Assembly: GCF_028290025.1 (NCBI RefSeq)
Contig: NZ_JAQGKQ010000088.1
Coordinates: forward strand, 62,001 to 126,000
Direction of reading: 5' to 3'
Length of the DNA: 64,000 nucleotides
DNA from: Cypionkella sp.
Lineage (GTDB): Bacteria > Pseudomonadota > Alphaproteobacteria > Rhodobacterales > Rhodobacteraceae
Below are positions 42,363 through 51,026 of this stretch, piece by piece. Each line of letters begins with the position of its first letter. Positions within the stretch are counted from its first letter, which is position 1. Both the position numbers and the translations under genes were made by a program. The notes beneath the pieces were generated by a model. That model saw nothing but the letters and a program-made list of their open reading frames with translations, did no database searches and was not told where the DNA came from.

Positions 42363-43544
42363 TCATTCTTGCACCCCCGGGTTATTCTCCCCAGCAAAGA
42401 CAAAATCTGCCTGCTTGTTCTTGTCGCCATAGGTCAGGCGCTCAATCCGCAGAACGTCGCTTTCGATCCACTTTTTGAGCATGGTCTTAACTCGCGCTTT
42501 GTCCGATGCTTTGGACACATCAAGACCCAGAACCTCTGCAATTATGTCCCCGGCCCAACCTTTGGCTTGGCTGTTTTCGCGGGGCGGGTTTTCGCAGGCG
42601 GCAATCTCTGCCCTCACTCGGCAAGCGTCATTCACAGTGATGCCCGTAAACGCCTCAGGCCAGACCCAAGGCCGGATGGTCGCGACGTTTTCGCCATTGG
42701 CAATCATCACGCCCGTTTTCACAAACCAGCGGTTCCGATCTGATGACGGTGGCGCAAGATTGCTCTCGGCCTCACCGATGCGGAAGTAATGCCGGAAATC
42801 GTCAACACCCGCCTGCGCACCCTCGGCCTCCGTCATAGGCACCAGCAAGCGGTTGAACCGCGCCACGCCCCGCAGCGCCGATCCACCTCGGCCATCATCT
42901 AGGGTCGGTTGTATGCCGGGGGAGGGCTTGCGGGTATGGTGGACAAGGCCAATTGCGGCCCCGGTGTCGGATGCAAGCGACCGGATGCGCCCGCCCAGCG
43001 CGCGGAAAACCTCGTTTGTTTCCGGGCTTTGGCTGAGGTCTTGCAGCGGGTCGAATATGGCGAGGGCAATGGCTTCGCGCTTGATCAGATCCGCAAGAGC
43101 CTGGAAGGCGGACTCGGCAATATCGCCTTTCTCGCCCTTGATCAAAACAACCGGGCGTTCAGCCGACACGCCCGATACCGCAAACAGCCGCCCGCTTATT
43201 TCTGATTGTGGTATCTGCCATGCCTGCAACACCGCAGCCACGCGGCCTTCAATGACGGCTAAATCATCCTCGGCATTGTAATACAAAACCTTGGTCGGTG
43301 CGGCGGGCTTGCCCGTGAGAAAGCCGCGCCCGGTGGCGGCGTCTATCGCCTCAGACAGCGCCAGCAGGCTCTTGCCTGTCTTGGGGGCGGCAAAGGTCAC
43401 GCTGAGATAACCCGCCGCAAAGGTGTCGCCGTAGACGAAGCGCACGCGGGGGATTTGCGCGCAGTCAATCTCTTGCCATGCCCTAAAATCGTAGGATAGC
43501 GGCATGCACGGGGCCTGCGGTGTGAAGGGGATGGGCTTGGGCAT
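42363..43544 (-). CDS. RepA-like AAA/hexameric helicase
   Basis: The ATG at 43544 lies 2 bases after the primase stop; a longer frame is spurious. It gives 393 residues. Walker A is FAAPKTGKSLLAL, Walker B ALAIFDPLQDL, and the sensor loop GLVHHTRK. This is the AAA_25/RepA-type plasmid or phage replicative helicase fold. It ends in a ~90-residue winged-helix-like part (LDVSKASDKARVKTMLKKWI). With the primase it would replicate the excised island. Confidence 0.88.
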   Translation of the reverse strand: MPKPIPFTPQAPCMPLSYDFRAWQEIDCAQIPRVRFVYGDTFAAGYLSVTFAAPKTGKSLLALSEAIDAATGRGFLTGKPAAPTKVLYYNAEDDLAVIEGRVAAVLQAWQIPQSEISGRLFAVSGVSAERPVVLIKGEKGDIAESAFQALADLIKREAIALAIFDPLQDLSQSPETNEVFRALGGRIRSLASDTGAAIGLVHHTRKPSPGIQPTLDDGRGGSALRGVARFNRLLVPMTEAEGAQAGVDDFRHYFRIGEAESNLAPPSSDRNRWFVKTGVMIANGENVATIRPWVWPEAFTGITVNDACRVRAEIAACENPPRENSQAKGWAGDIIAEVLGLDVSKASDKARVKTMLKKWIESDVLRIERLTYGDKNKQADFVFAGENNPGVQE

Positions 43545-43546
43545 AT

Positions 43547-44413
43547 TCAAGCGGCAATCCCCCCGCGCAGCGCGTCGTTCCAATCCTGCCCCTCCGGCGC
43601 TGGCAACATCGACACTGCCCAGCCCAGCGCCGCTGCACGCTCTGCCAAGGCATTGCCCGCCTGCCATCCGGCCCCGACATCATCGCTATCGGTTGCAACA
43701 ATCAGTTGGCCGGGGGGCTTGGGTAAGGCGAGGGCTTTCATGCCTGAAGTGGACAAAGCAGCCCATACCGTGGCAGGGCCAGCCAGAAGCCCGCTCAGGA
43801 GGCTTAGGCCCGTCTCTATCCCTTCGCACACGACCAACGGACCGCTGGCCTCTGACAGCGCCACGGCACCGCCTGCGCAGGGGCCTTGCATCATCTTTGA
43901 GTGCTCGATGATGCGCCTTCCGGATTTCTCAAAATAGGTGCGATGGACGCCGCCAGTGGACACATCACCCACCATTGCCGACAACCAGCGGGCGCTGGGC
44001 GCGTGGAAGGCATCAGCGGCCCAGCCAAGCGACGGCGGCAACGGGCAGGTGATACCGCGCCCCCGCAGATAGGTTTCTCCTTTGGTGCGTTGCAACGGCT
44101 TGCAAATGGCCCAGAGCCGCCGCGCTTTGGCGAGTTGTTCCACAGCATAGGCTTCGCGCTTGGCCTCGGCCACGCGCTGCGCAACCGGGTCAATCCGCAC
44201 GCTATCGCGGGGCAGGCCCGCCGCCCGCACAATGTCGCGAAAGTCACAGCCGGTCTTGTGGCAGAACGCCAGTAACGCTCCACCCTCGGCGCGTATGGAA
44301 AGCCCGCGTTGATCGGCGCGGCGCTCGGTTTGACAGACAGGGCAGGGCGCAAGGCCAGTATGGCCCCGCCATTCGCCGCCCAGCGTTTGTGTGAGGGTTT
44401 GTGCATCACTCAT
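43547..44413 (-). CDS. Toprim primase with zinc finger
   Basis: 288 residues. The N-terminal zinc finger is CPVC ... FCHKTGC. The Toprim domain carries LVVCEGIETGLSLL (catalytic Glu) and LIVATDSDDVGAG (DxD). This is the phage/plasmid primase architecture. It overlaps the winged-helix gene by 4 bases and is 2 bases from the helicase gene. It would prime replication of the island. Confidence 0.88.
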   Translation of the reverse strand: MSDAQTLTQTLGGEWRGHTGLAPCPVCQTERRADQRGLSIRAEGGALLAFCHKTGCDFRDIVRAAGLPRDSVRIDPVAQRVAEAKREAYAVEQLAKARRLWAICKPLQRTKGETYLRGRGITCPLPPSLGWAADAFHAPSARWLSAMVGDVSTGGVHRTYFEKSGRRIIEHSKMMQGPCAGGAVALSEASGPLVVCEGIETGLSLLSGLLAGPATVWAALSTSGMKALALPKPPGQLIVATDSDDVGAGWQAGNALAERAAALGWAVSMLPAPEGQDWNDALRGGIAA

Positions 44414-44715
44414 AGGCCCATCCCCTCGGCAAGGGTGACACGTGATTTCAGGAGGTAGCGGGCATGGTTGCCCTCAAATGGCCCTTCGTGCTTTTCGTGG
44501 ATCGTCTCGATTGCCAGCCCGCGCTCGTGGCGCAAGGCGTGGACATATGCGCACCAGCGGGGGCCGGGTTGATCAATCGGCGTGCAGCCCAGCGCCCCGG
44601 CACTAATAAGACATTCCAAGGCCCAGCGGTCGCGGCCCTGCACTGTGATTTCGGCGATTGTGCCGTCGCTATCGTGAACGGTGAAACGGGCTTTGGCCCA
44701 GCGTTTATGCGTCAT
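44410..44715 (-). CDS. winged-helix (HTH_39-like) domain protein
   Basis: 101 residues. GRDRWALECLISAGALGCTP and then VHALRHERGLAIETIHEKH fit the small winged-helix domain often placed before island primases. It overlaps the primase start (ATGA). Possibly a DNA-binding replication regulator. No direct proof of target. Confidence 0.72.
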   Translation of the reverse strand: MTHKRWAKARFTVHDSDGTIAEITVQGRDRWALECLISAGALGCTPIDQPGPRWCAYVHALRHERGLAIETIHEKHEGPFEGNHARYLLKSRVTLAEGMGL

Positions 44716-44823
44716 TGCTCGATGCCTTTTGTTGCGGCTCGGGCGGCCATGCGCTATTGTCGGGGTATCCTGTTACCGCCGAAACGAATAGAGCCGCTGC
44801 CCGTGCCGGGTGGCGGTTTTCGT

Positions 44824-45003
44824 TTAAGCGGCGGTGCGGCTTGACAGCCAGTCGGCAATCCGGCTTTCCGGCCATCCAACAGCCCGGCCAGTCAGCTTGA
44901 TCGGGCGGGGGAATTTCCCCTCTTTCATCAAGTCGTAAATCGTCGTGGTGGACAGCCCCGTAAGTTCGAGAACGGCAGGGCGGCGAAGATGCTTTTCAAC
45001 CAT
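44824..45003 (-). CDS. alpA: AlpA-family excisionase/regulator
   Basis: 59 residues, start MVEKHLRRPAVLELTGLSTT with a GGAGG site upstream. The MerR-like helix-turn-helix LTGLSTTTIYDLMKEGKFPR and the IADWLSSR end are the AlpA signature. AlpA proteins promote excision of islands by inducing or assisting the integrase, and in Gram-negative satellites they switch on replication. It precedes the winged-helix, primase and helicase genes on the same strand. Confidence 0.9.
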   Translation of the reverse strand: MVEKHLRRPAVLELTGLSTTTIYDLMKEGKFPRPIKLTGRAVGWPESRIADWLSSRTAA

Positions 45004-45109
45004 GGTGGCCTCCGAATGTTGGCGTTACATGGCGCAACATTGGGGGCAAATTTATGCTGTGTTCAAATAAATGACGGCCCATATGTTGTGGTTGCCGCCC
45101 GCAAATCAG
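45004..45109. other. spacer upstream of alpA
   Basis: 106 bases, A/T-richer, probably the alpA promoter. It holds TTGGCGTTACATGGCGCAACATT, which reads as an imperfect inverted repeat (TTGCGCCATG on the other strand). Not enough to name an operator. Confidence 0.3.
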
Positions 45110-46122
45110 CTATCCCCCTCTGGGCAACTCCGCACCACTTATGGGCATTTCCTCGGCCAATTTGGGCAAAGTCGCTAAAAGTGGTGCTAGGTATCGCTGG
45201 GCCGTGCTTCTGGACAGAGGTTTATTGAAGTGAGCAAGATACCATTCTTGCGCTTCTGCCAAAATGGCCTCTTTTTTTCGCGGGAGTTCGCTTCGCCTCA
45301 TCTGCATTGCGTGAAGAACGGCAATTTCCGCCATTCCGTCGCCCATTGGCGTGCGTCCCGGTCGGGGGCGGGTGATAGATTTGACAGTGTTACTCTCGCC
45401 TTCGTCTAGAATAATGGTGCTTCCGTGAAGCCACCCACTTACTCTGCGAGGCTCCACCATTGTTCCCGAAAACACCCGGAGACAGTCGGAAATCGGCACA
45501 GTCACCGCAAAATAGCAGCCGCCCTTTATTGCTAAATTTGAACTTTCAAAATCCACCCCCCACATAGTCCATTCATCCGGCTTTATTTCCTCAAAATCGC
45601 GGTAATCAGCCCACTCTGTTTCATCTGATCCAAAGGCCAGTAACCCTGTGCCAATCAGCTTTCCGTCCATAAGCGCGCTCAGCACGTCCACCCTTGCACG
45701 GTTAATTGCCCTGTTGAGCGGCACATGAAGTGCTTTCATTTGCTTTGCTGCGTCAAGTTCGTTTGCTTCAGCAATTTCCTTTTCAGCAAGCATCATTGCG
45801 TAATCAGCATCAGCCCGAGCACTCTCCCATAAATTGCCCATGTAAGACCGATCTCGCTCCATCAACTCTTCGGGGGTCGCCATTAAGCAGATTTCCCGAA
45901 GATGCATATACTCTTCAACCGGAACGCCGGGGAGAACATCGCTACTTCGGCCTCCGTTAGCCATAGCGTCGGCGTCCACTGGGCTCCGTGCATATCCATA
46001 ATCTTGTCCCGGTCCATTCTGTAACCGGGGTCCGGCATCAACCCTAAAGCAATCCAATGGGCGACTTCGAAGAGGTGCATATGCTCGTCATCACTAGAAC
46101 GAGCCGAAAAAACTCTTGTCAT
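45110..46122 (-). pseudogene. unknown island gene broken by one frameshift
   Basis: The start MTRVFSARSSDDEHMHLFEV overlaps the integrase stop (ATGA). That frame runs to TEAEVAMFSP, then turns into a short unrelated tail. The other frame carries on with GVPVEEYMHLREICLMATPE for ~270 residues. Adding one base at the G-run 45929-45932 would join them into one protein of ~336 residues. So this is a single gene with a one-base loss. The C-terminal 40 residues (YLAHFNKPLSRSTAQRYL) look like a helix-turn-helix. Function unknown. Confidence 0.75.
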
Positions 46123-47342
46123 GCAATCCTCACCACTTCGCCGCGACGTTCCGACAGGAACCCGGCCCATGCTTCCATCATCTTGCCCCGTTTCTCGAAT
46201 AGATCAGAGCGGGCATAGGCTTGTTCGACGGCATCCCCGGCCATATGGGCAAGTGCTGCCTCGGCCACCTCACGCGGGAATGTGGTGCGCTCTTGCGCCC
46301 ATGTGCGGAACGAGGTGCGGAACCCGTGAATGTCGATAGGGAAGCCCAGTTCCCGCACCAGCTTAATCAGCGTCATATCTGACAATGGCCTTCCCTTGAT
46401 TGTGCCGGGAAATACTAGCCCATCGCCCTCTGACAGCCCGCGCGCCTCTTTCAGTATCGCCACTACGCGGCCCGACAGTGGCACCCGATGAGCGCGCTTG
46501 GCTTTCATGCGCAGGGCAGGGATGGTCCACAGCTTTGCCGCCAAGTCGATTTCAGACCAAAGCGCATCGCGCGCCTCGCCAGAACGGGAAGCAGTCAGCA
46601 CCAGAAATTCAAGAGCGAGTTTCGTGGACAGCCCAGCGCCCGACGCCTGCACCGTTTGAATGCACCCGGCTACCTCGGCATAGCCCAGCGATTTGCGGTG
46701 TTCGACTGCATTGCCCACTTTAGGCAGGGCGAGGCTTACCGCATCGGCGGGGTTATCTTTGCGCCACCCTTTCGCCACCGCCCATTTCAGCACCACACCA
46801 ATACGCTGGCGAACCCGGCGCGCGGTCTCCTGCTTTGCGGTCCAGATCGGGGCGAGGGCTTTCATCAGATCGGCGCTTGTCACCTCCGACACGCGCAGAT
46901 TGCCGAAAGTTGGGAAGGCGTAGGTTTCGAGCGTGCTAATGAATTGTGCCGCGTGCTTTTCATTGCGCCATGTCGGCTTGTGCAATTCGTGAACGGTACG
47001 CGCAGCCTCGGCAAAGGTAGGCACGGCGCGCGCTTCGTTCTTAAGTTGGATGGGGTCTTGCCCCTCGTAGGCCAGTTGACGATTGCGGCGGGCATTTTCC
47101 CGGGCGGTGGCGAGACTCACCAGATCGGGCGACCCCAAGCCGATTTCCCGGCGCTTGCCACGAATGACAATGCGCTGCACCCACAGGCGCAAACCGCTCT
47201 TGTCCACGCGCAGATATAGCCCGTTTCCGTCGAAGTATTTGCCGGGTTCTTTGGCTGCATCGACGGCGCGGGCGGTCAAAGCCTTGGCTGGCGCGCGCGG
47301 TGAACGTTCCGTCATTAACCCATCCCCCATTTCATCCCCCAT
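46119..47342 (-). CDS. int: tyrosine recombinase (island integrase)
   Basis: The start is unclear: ATGs at 47342 and 47315 are both possible. Up to 407 residues. The DUF4102 arm-binding domain (KYFDGNGLYLRVDKSGLRLW) opens the protein, then the core-binding domain (~100-190). Catalytic residues are TASRSGEARDALW (Arg), HGFRTSFRTWA (HxxR), ALAHMAG (His) and EQAYARSDLF (Tyr). It would integrate at tRNA-Ser, 75 bases from attR. GGGGGATG repeats at its 5' end may be its own arm sites. Confidence 0.95.
   Translation of the reverse strand: MGDEMGDGLMTERSPRAPAKALTARAVDAAKEPGKYFDGNGLYLRVDKSGLRLWVQRIVIRGKRREIGLGSPDLVSLATARENARRNRQLAYEGQDPIQLKNEARAVPTFAEAARTVHELHKPTWRNEKHAAQFISTLETYAFPTFGNLRVSEVTSADLMKALAPIWTAKQETARRVRQRIGVVLKWAVAKGWRKDNPADAVSLALPKVGNAVEHRKSLGYAEVAGCIQTVQASGAGLSTKLALEFLVLTASRSGEARDALWSEIDLAAKLWTIPALRMKAKRAHRVPLSGRVVAILKEARGLSEGDGLVFPGTIKGRPLSDMTLIKLVRELGFPIDIHGFRTSFRTWAQERTTFPREVAEAALAHMAGDAVEQAYARSDLFEKRGKMMEAWAGFLSERRGEVVRIA
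47322..47341 (+). promoter_or_regulatory. right pair of ATCCCCCA arm-type motifs
   Basis: ATCCCCCA at 47322-47329 and 47334-47341, the same 12-bp period as the pair at 35773-35792. They overlap the integrase start region, so binding by Int there could also control int expression. Confidence 0.6.
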
Positions 47343-47461
47343 AAGTCGCCGGAACTTGGGGAATCTTGGCGCAATTCGGCGGAACAAGATAGGGAAAAGC
47401 GTCTATGATTCAAAGGAATATGGCGGCACTCGGCGCAACAGGGCGAAACGCTGTTAGGTAG

Positions 47462-47478
47462 CCTATCGATCCGCCAAT
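47462..47478 (+). repeat. right attachment site (attR core)
   Basis: CCTATCGATCCGCCAAT, identical to the tRNA-Ser 3' end at 35703-35719. It marks the right boundary of the island. Confidence 0.93.
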
Positions 47479-47841
47479 CACCCCGATCTCTCTTCCCGCA
47501 AGCGGAATTTGTCCGAAATTCACCCGGTATTCCGGGGGTTAGCGCGGGATGTTTTTCCCTGAGACGCCGCGCATGGGCGAAGAGTGCCTCGTTTTGCGGG
47601 CCAGTCTCTGATGTCCCGTTCGCTCAGTTCGGTTTTGGAATTTCCCTGATAGCTATGGATCTACAGGGAAATCTGCTAAAATCTGGTCGTTCCGATCGAA
47701 ACGACGCTCCAAACATGCTGCGACATCAATGGCTTGAGAGAAAATTCCCTGCTTGATGGAACAGGGAATTGACTTCAATGATCAGGGAAGCGTGTGGCGT
47801 TTAACAGGGAGTGCAATCTGTACAACAGGCACGGGTGTTCT
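47479..47841. repeat. recombinase-linked region with seven CAGGGAA-type motifs
   Basis: Between the island and the serine recombinase (which reads leftward and ends at 47842), TTCCCTG or CAGGGA(A/G) occurs at 47555, 47642, 47664, 47745, 47762, 47783 and 47805, three in one orientation and four in the other. No gene is seen. The cluster is at the 3' side of the recombinase gene, where an attachment or binding region would make sense. Confidence 0.65.
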
Positions 47842-49548
47842 TTAACGGCTAAGACCGAAGGCGCGCTCTTGCTCGCTCCAATCGAGCGGGATGCCGATGT
47901 GCAGAATCCGCGCTACCGACATATCCGGAGGTTGGTTGCCGTCCAATATTGCGGCCTGGATCCGGGGCGATAGGAAGGCGAGCGCGATGCGCGTGCGGAC
48001 ATAAGAGTCTGAATGCCCATCGCGGTTCGCGATCTCGGCTAGTTGGGTGCCGTTTTCAAGGGCAAGAACCCACCGATGCGCCTTTGTCAGTAACCGCACC
48101 AGTGTAGGGTCGGACGCGGGGACTTGTGATCCGGCAATGATCTTGGCCTCGATGCCGCGACGCCGAAGGGCGAAAGGCCCCGACACGATCGATAGCTCTG
48201 GCTTCAGTTCTGTAGTAAGGACGCCGATTGCAGCGGCAAGTTCTGCAGGATCTAGAATGATCGTGATTGCACCATTTTTAATCTGGGCGTTTGAGACGAG
48301 CGCGCGCAGAGTGGCTTTGTCATCTTGGCGCAAGCGCTCCGCGAGGGATGTGACGGAGACTGCGATGCGCGAGGCCGTCGCAGCATCAGGTGCGTAAAGA
48401 ACATATTGCCCGGCGGCGGCCGTACCGAGATGATCGGCGATAACCTTTGCTACCGCCTGTTCGAACGCCTGTGCCGGCAGGCGCCAGCCGCGACCATTTG
48501 GCTCTGCCAAACCAACTGTTGTTTTGCCTGTCAGTAAACGGTTGGAAACGTAGTATCGCAGACGTCGGCCATGACGGGCAGTGTGGCTTGGGGTGAGGCG
48601 ATCACCGGTTTCATCACGGATTTTGCCGACCAGAGGCGACGAATTATCCGTTTTTGCCGCACCATCAACCGCAGTTGGCACACCACGTTTGCGAGCACTT
48701 CCCAACTGCAACTTCGCCTGCACCCTGTCCCAGAGGTCTTGGCTTACAATCGCGGCTTGCTGTCCCGGCCAGAGATGTTTCTTGTGACGAATTTGGCCAA
48801 GATAGATGGGGTTGGTGAGCAGATAGTGAATCATGCCGCGCGTCAGGTCGACATCCCCGCGGCTTTTGCCGCTGGCAAAGAGATGCAATTTGGAGCGGAT
48901 GCGGCGACGTTTCGCCTCGTCCTCTACACGCCGTAGACAGTCGAGCTGATCGTAAAGCTCGAAGAGCGTGGTGACATTCTCTGCTTCAGGCCGATTTACC
49001 ACCAGCCCTCGCACGTTGGGGTCGGGATCTGCGTCATAGCCCAACGGGACGATGCCCCCCATCCAAAGGCCCTTCTTTTTGGATGCGGCAATCTTGTCGC
49101 GGATGCGTTCGGCGGTGACTTCGCGTTCAAACTGCGCAAAGGACAGGAGCACGTTGAGCGTCAACCGCCCCATTGAAGTCGAGGTATTGAACGCTTGGGT
49201 TACTGAGACAAACGAACAGCCTGCCGCATCGAAGCGCTCCACGATCTTGGCGAAATCAGCCAGGTCGCGGGTCAGGCGGTCAATCTTGTAAACGACCACC
49301 ATGGTCACACGCCCGGCATCGATGTCGGCAAGCAATCGCTGGAGCGCGGGGCGTTCAAGCGTGCCACCTGAGATGCCGCCGTCGTCGTAGCGCTCGGGAA
49401 GCTGTTTCCAGCCCTCGTGCCGCTGGCTTACGATATAGGCGGTGCAGGCTTCTTGCTGAGCATCCAGCGAGTTGAAGGCCTGCTCCAACCCTTCTTCGGA
49501 GGATTTGCGGGTGTAAATCGCACAGCGGATCACTGGCTTTACGGTCAT
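47842..49548 (-). CDS. large serine recombinase
   Basis: 568 residues. The resolvase domain at the N-terminus shows CAIYTRKSS with the catalytic Ser, then YDDGGISGGTLERPALQRLL and VVVYKIDRLTRD. The Recombinase domain (GGIVPLGYDAD) follows, then a zinc-ribbon region around 280-340, which here seems poor in Cys. The C-terminus has HTH-like IANRDGHSDSYVRTRIAL. It moves DNA by a double-strand exchange at att sites. It overlaps the DUF2924 gene by 4 bases. Confidence 0.93.
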   Translation of the reverse strand: MTVKPVIRCAIYTRKSSEEGLEQAFNSLDAQQEACTAYIVSQRHEGWKQLPERYDDGGISGGTLERPALQRLLADIDAGRVTMVVVYKIDRLTRDLADFAKIVERFDAAGCSFVSVTQAFNTSTSMGRLTLNVLLSFAQFEREVTAERIRDKIAASKKKGLWMGGIVPLGYDADPDPNVRGLVVNRPEAENVTTLFELYDQLDCLRRVEDEAKRRRIRSKLHLFASGKSRGDVDLTRGMIHYLLTNPIYLGQIRHKKHLWPGQQAAIVSQDLWDRVQAKLQLGSARKRGVPTAVDGAAKTDNSSPLVGKIRDETGDRLTPSHTARHGRRLRYYVSNRLLTGKTTVGLAEPNGRGWRLPAQAFEQAVAKVIADHLGTAAAGQYVLYAPDAATASRIAVSVTSLAERLRQDDKATLRALVSNAQIKNGAITIILDPAELAAAIGVLTTELKPELSIVSGPFALRRRGIEAKIIAGSQVPASDPTLVRLLTKAHRWVLALENGTQLAEIANRDGHSDSYVRTRIALAFLSPRIQAAILDGNQPPDMSVARILHIGIPLDWSEQERAFGLSR

Positions 49549-50003
49549 AACCGGCGCCCAGACTTAGCAGGTGATGCCATCGCCCTAACCTTAGCCTGCA
49601 CCGCATTCAGGCCGAAGAAGCGTGGGCCTGACCAATGTGCGCCCGTGATAATTTGAGCTATGGCAGACAGCGAGCGATGGCATTTGCCCTGCCAGAGATA
49701 ACCATCCGCTGTCACATCGACAACATGGGTCACGCCATTCCATTCCCGCAGCAGCCGCCCGCCCGGACGCATTGCTGGTGCTTTCATGCGGATTTTGTCG
49801 GTCTCGTTCTTTGCCAACCGCATTTTGAGTGCCTTCGGCAGCCCGCCCGAGCCGCGGGCTTGGACGGCAAAAGCGAGATATCGGCGCATGAGAGGTTGGC
49901 TCAATCCCTTTGGGACTTGGCTCCCCATGAGACCGGGCCAGTGCTGCACAAGCGCGTCACGGTTCATTGCAGCGATACCCGCGACGGTGAGAACTGTGAC
50001 CAT
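49545..50003 (-). CDS. DUF2924 protein
   Basis: 152 residues. VQHWPGLMGSQVPKGLSQPLMRRYLAF-like sequence and then VTHVVDVTADGYLWQGKCHR and SAIAQIITGAHWSGPRFFGL match DUF2924, a family almost always next to large serine recombinases in alphaproteobacteria. It overlaps both neighbours. It could help the recombinase to find or hold its site, but this is untested. Confidence 0.87.
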   Translation of the reverse strand: MVTVLTVAGIAAMNRDALVQHWPGLMGSQVPKGLSQPLMRRYLAFAVQARGSGGLPKALKMRLAKNETDKIRMKAPAMRPGGRLLREWNGVTHVVDVTADGYLWQGKCHRSLSAIAQIITGAHWSGPRFFGLNAVQAKVRAMASPAKSGRRL

Positions 50004-50242
50004 TGCACCTCCTCAACGGCGATGGACGACGCGAAGATCTGATAAACCGGTCCACCACCGATTTCCGTGGCGGCACCACGCTCAATCACAAAGCCCGCCT
50101 TGCGCAGGCCGCTAATTGCCGCTCGTACCGAGTGGGCCTGCCAGCGAGTCGCGGCACAAATCTGCGCAAGGCTGGCACCTTTCGGTGCAGTCAGCATCTG
50201 GCGTACGGTCTCAATCTTGGTAAGTTTTTGAGGGCGGGTCAT
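49964..50242 (-). CDS. DUF3489 protein
   Basis: 92 residues with a small winged-helix fold: KIETVRQMLTAPKGASLAQI, then ATRWQAHSVRAAISGLRKAG. DUF3489 proteins accompany DUF2924 and recombinases. It overlaps DUF2924 by 40 bases, so they are coupled. Likely DNA-binding; target unknown. Confidence 0.87.
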   Translation of the reverse strand: MTRPQKLTKIETVRQMLTAPKGASLAQICAATRWQAHSVRAAISGLRKAGFVIERGAATEIGGGPVYQIFASSIAVEEVQWSQFSPSRVSLQ

Positions 50243-51020
50243 CGGTTTGTTTCCATGCAGTTCCGGGGCGGCGACATGCCAGCCTGCGGTACCAAGACAA
50301 GCCCGGGACGGCGTCCGGGCGTGGCATCAGTAATGCTTGCGTGGCGCGCTAAGTCCAGCGGAGTATGCGAATGCCGTGCAGGATATCAGTTCCGGGCTGC
50401 AGCCAGATCTGTCGCGGAAGCTAGCGGCATGACCCGTGGCCCCCGTTTCGAGCGTTCATTTTCTCTGCCGGGAAAACTCAAGCAATTCAGGGCCTAAATC
50501 GGGAGACGTGCAATCAATGCCAATCAGCTTTGCGGCGGCCTAGGTAAAAACTAGGTAAAGTTAATCCATTGAAAAGGCTGCAAAATAGTCATTGCGGGCG
50601 CGCATGAAGCAGCCTATGTTAGGTCAGCATAGATGCACAGCCAAGATGGCCTAAAGTTCAAATACGCAGTTGCCTAAACTAAAAAAACCCCTTGTCAGAG
50701 ACCACGCGCAAAGCGCTCGATATAATCAAGATAGTTCGCCGCTTGCGATCATGAATTGGCGCATTAACCGCCATGGTACACTCTTAGCATTAATGCGTAG
50801 TAAATCATCCAAGATCCGCTGATTGCGGCACGCCGCGTGCACGCGCACGGCTTCAATTGACCACGAAGATTGCCGCATCCAGACCTCAAGCCAGGTCAGA
50901 GCGGCAGAACCACGTCCCCTCTTTCACTGGATCGTCGATGGCGGGACGGCTCACTGCTGCCTGTCAACCTTCGCTCCCTTTCTCAATCTAGGCGTGCCAT
51001 GACGCCAAGCACCGAAGGCT
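50243..51020. other. 778-base divergent intergenic region
   Basis: This separates the recombinase arm (minus) from the methyltransferase/terminase arm (plus). CTAGGTAAA is repeated at about 50,541 and 50,553 in a stretch richer in A/T. No gene is supported; plus-strand frames to 50,497 are shadows of DUF3489. A large spacer of this sort is consistent with divergent promoters or a recombination site. Confidence 0.5.
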
Positions 51021-51026
51021 ATGACA

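Larger units (their letters stand above)
35703..47478. mobile_element. 11.8-kb island integrated in tRNA-Ser, satellite-like
   Basis: The 17-bp direct repeat CCTATCGATCCGCCAAT lies at 35703-35719 (inside the tRNA 3' end) and 47462-47478, with a tyrosine integrase next to the right copy. Inside, all minus strand from right to left, are integrase, a frameshifted gene, AlpA, winged-helix protein, Toprim primase, RepA-like helicase and an HTH/HGG-STG protein. Further left is cargo: two CTERM surface proteins, a broken third, an RTX protein and a lipoprotein. int-alpA-pri-rep order resembles Gram-negative phage-inducible islands, but no packaging gene is seen inside. Confidence 0.9.

Noticed and set aside
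46488-47219. 243-residue plus-strand frame
   Set aside because: It lies wholly antisense to the integrase, whose catalytic residues are intact.
47555-47811. CRISPR array
   Set aside because: The repeated unit is only 7 bases, occurs in both orientations and has irregular spacing; no cas genes are near.
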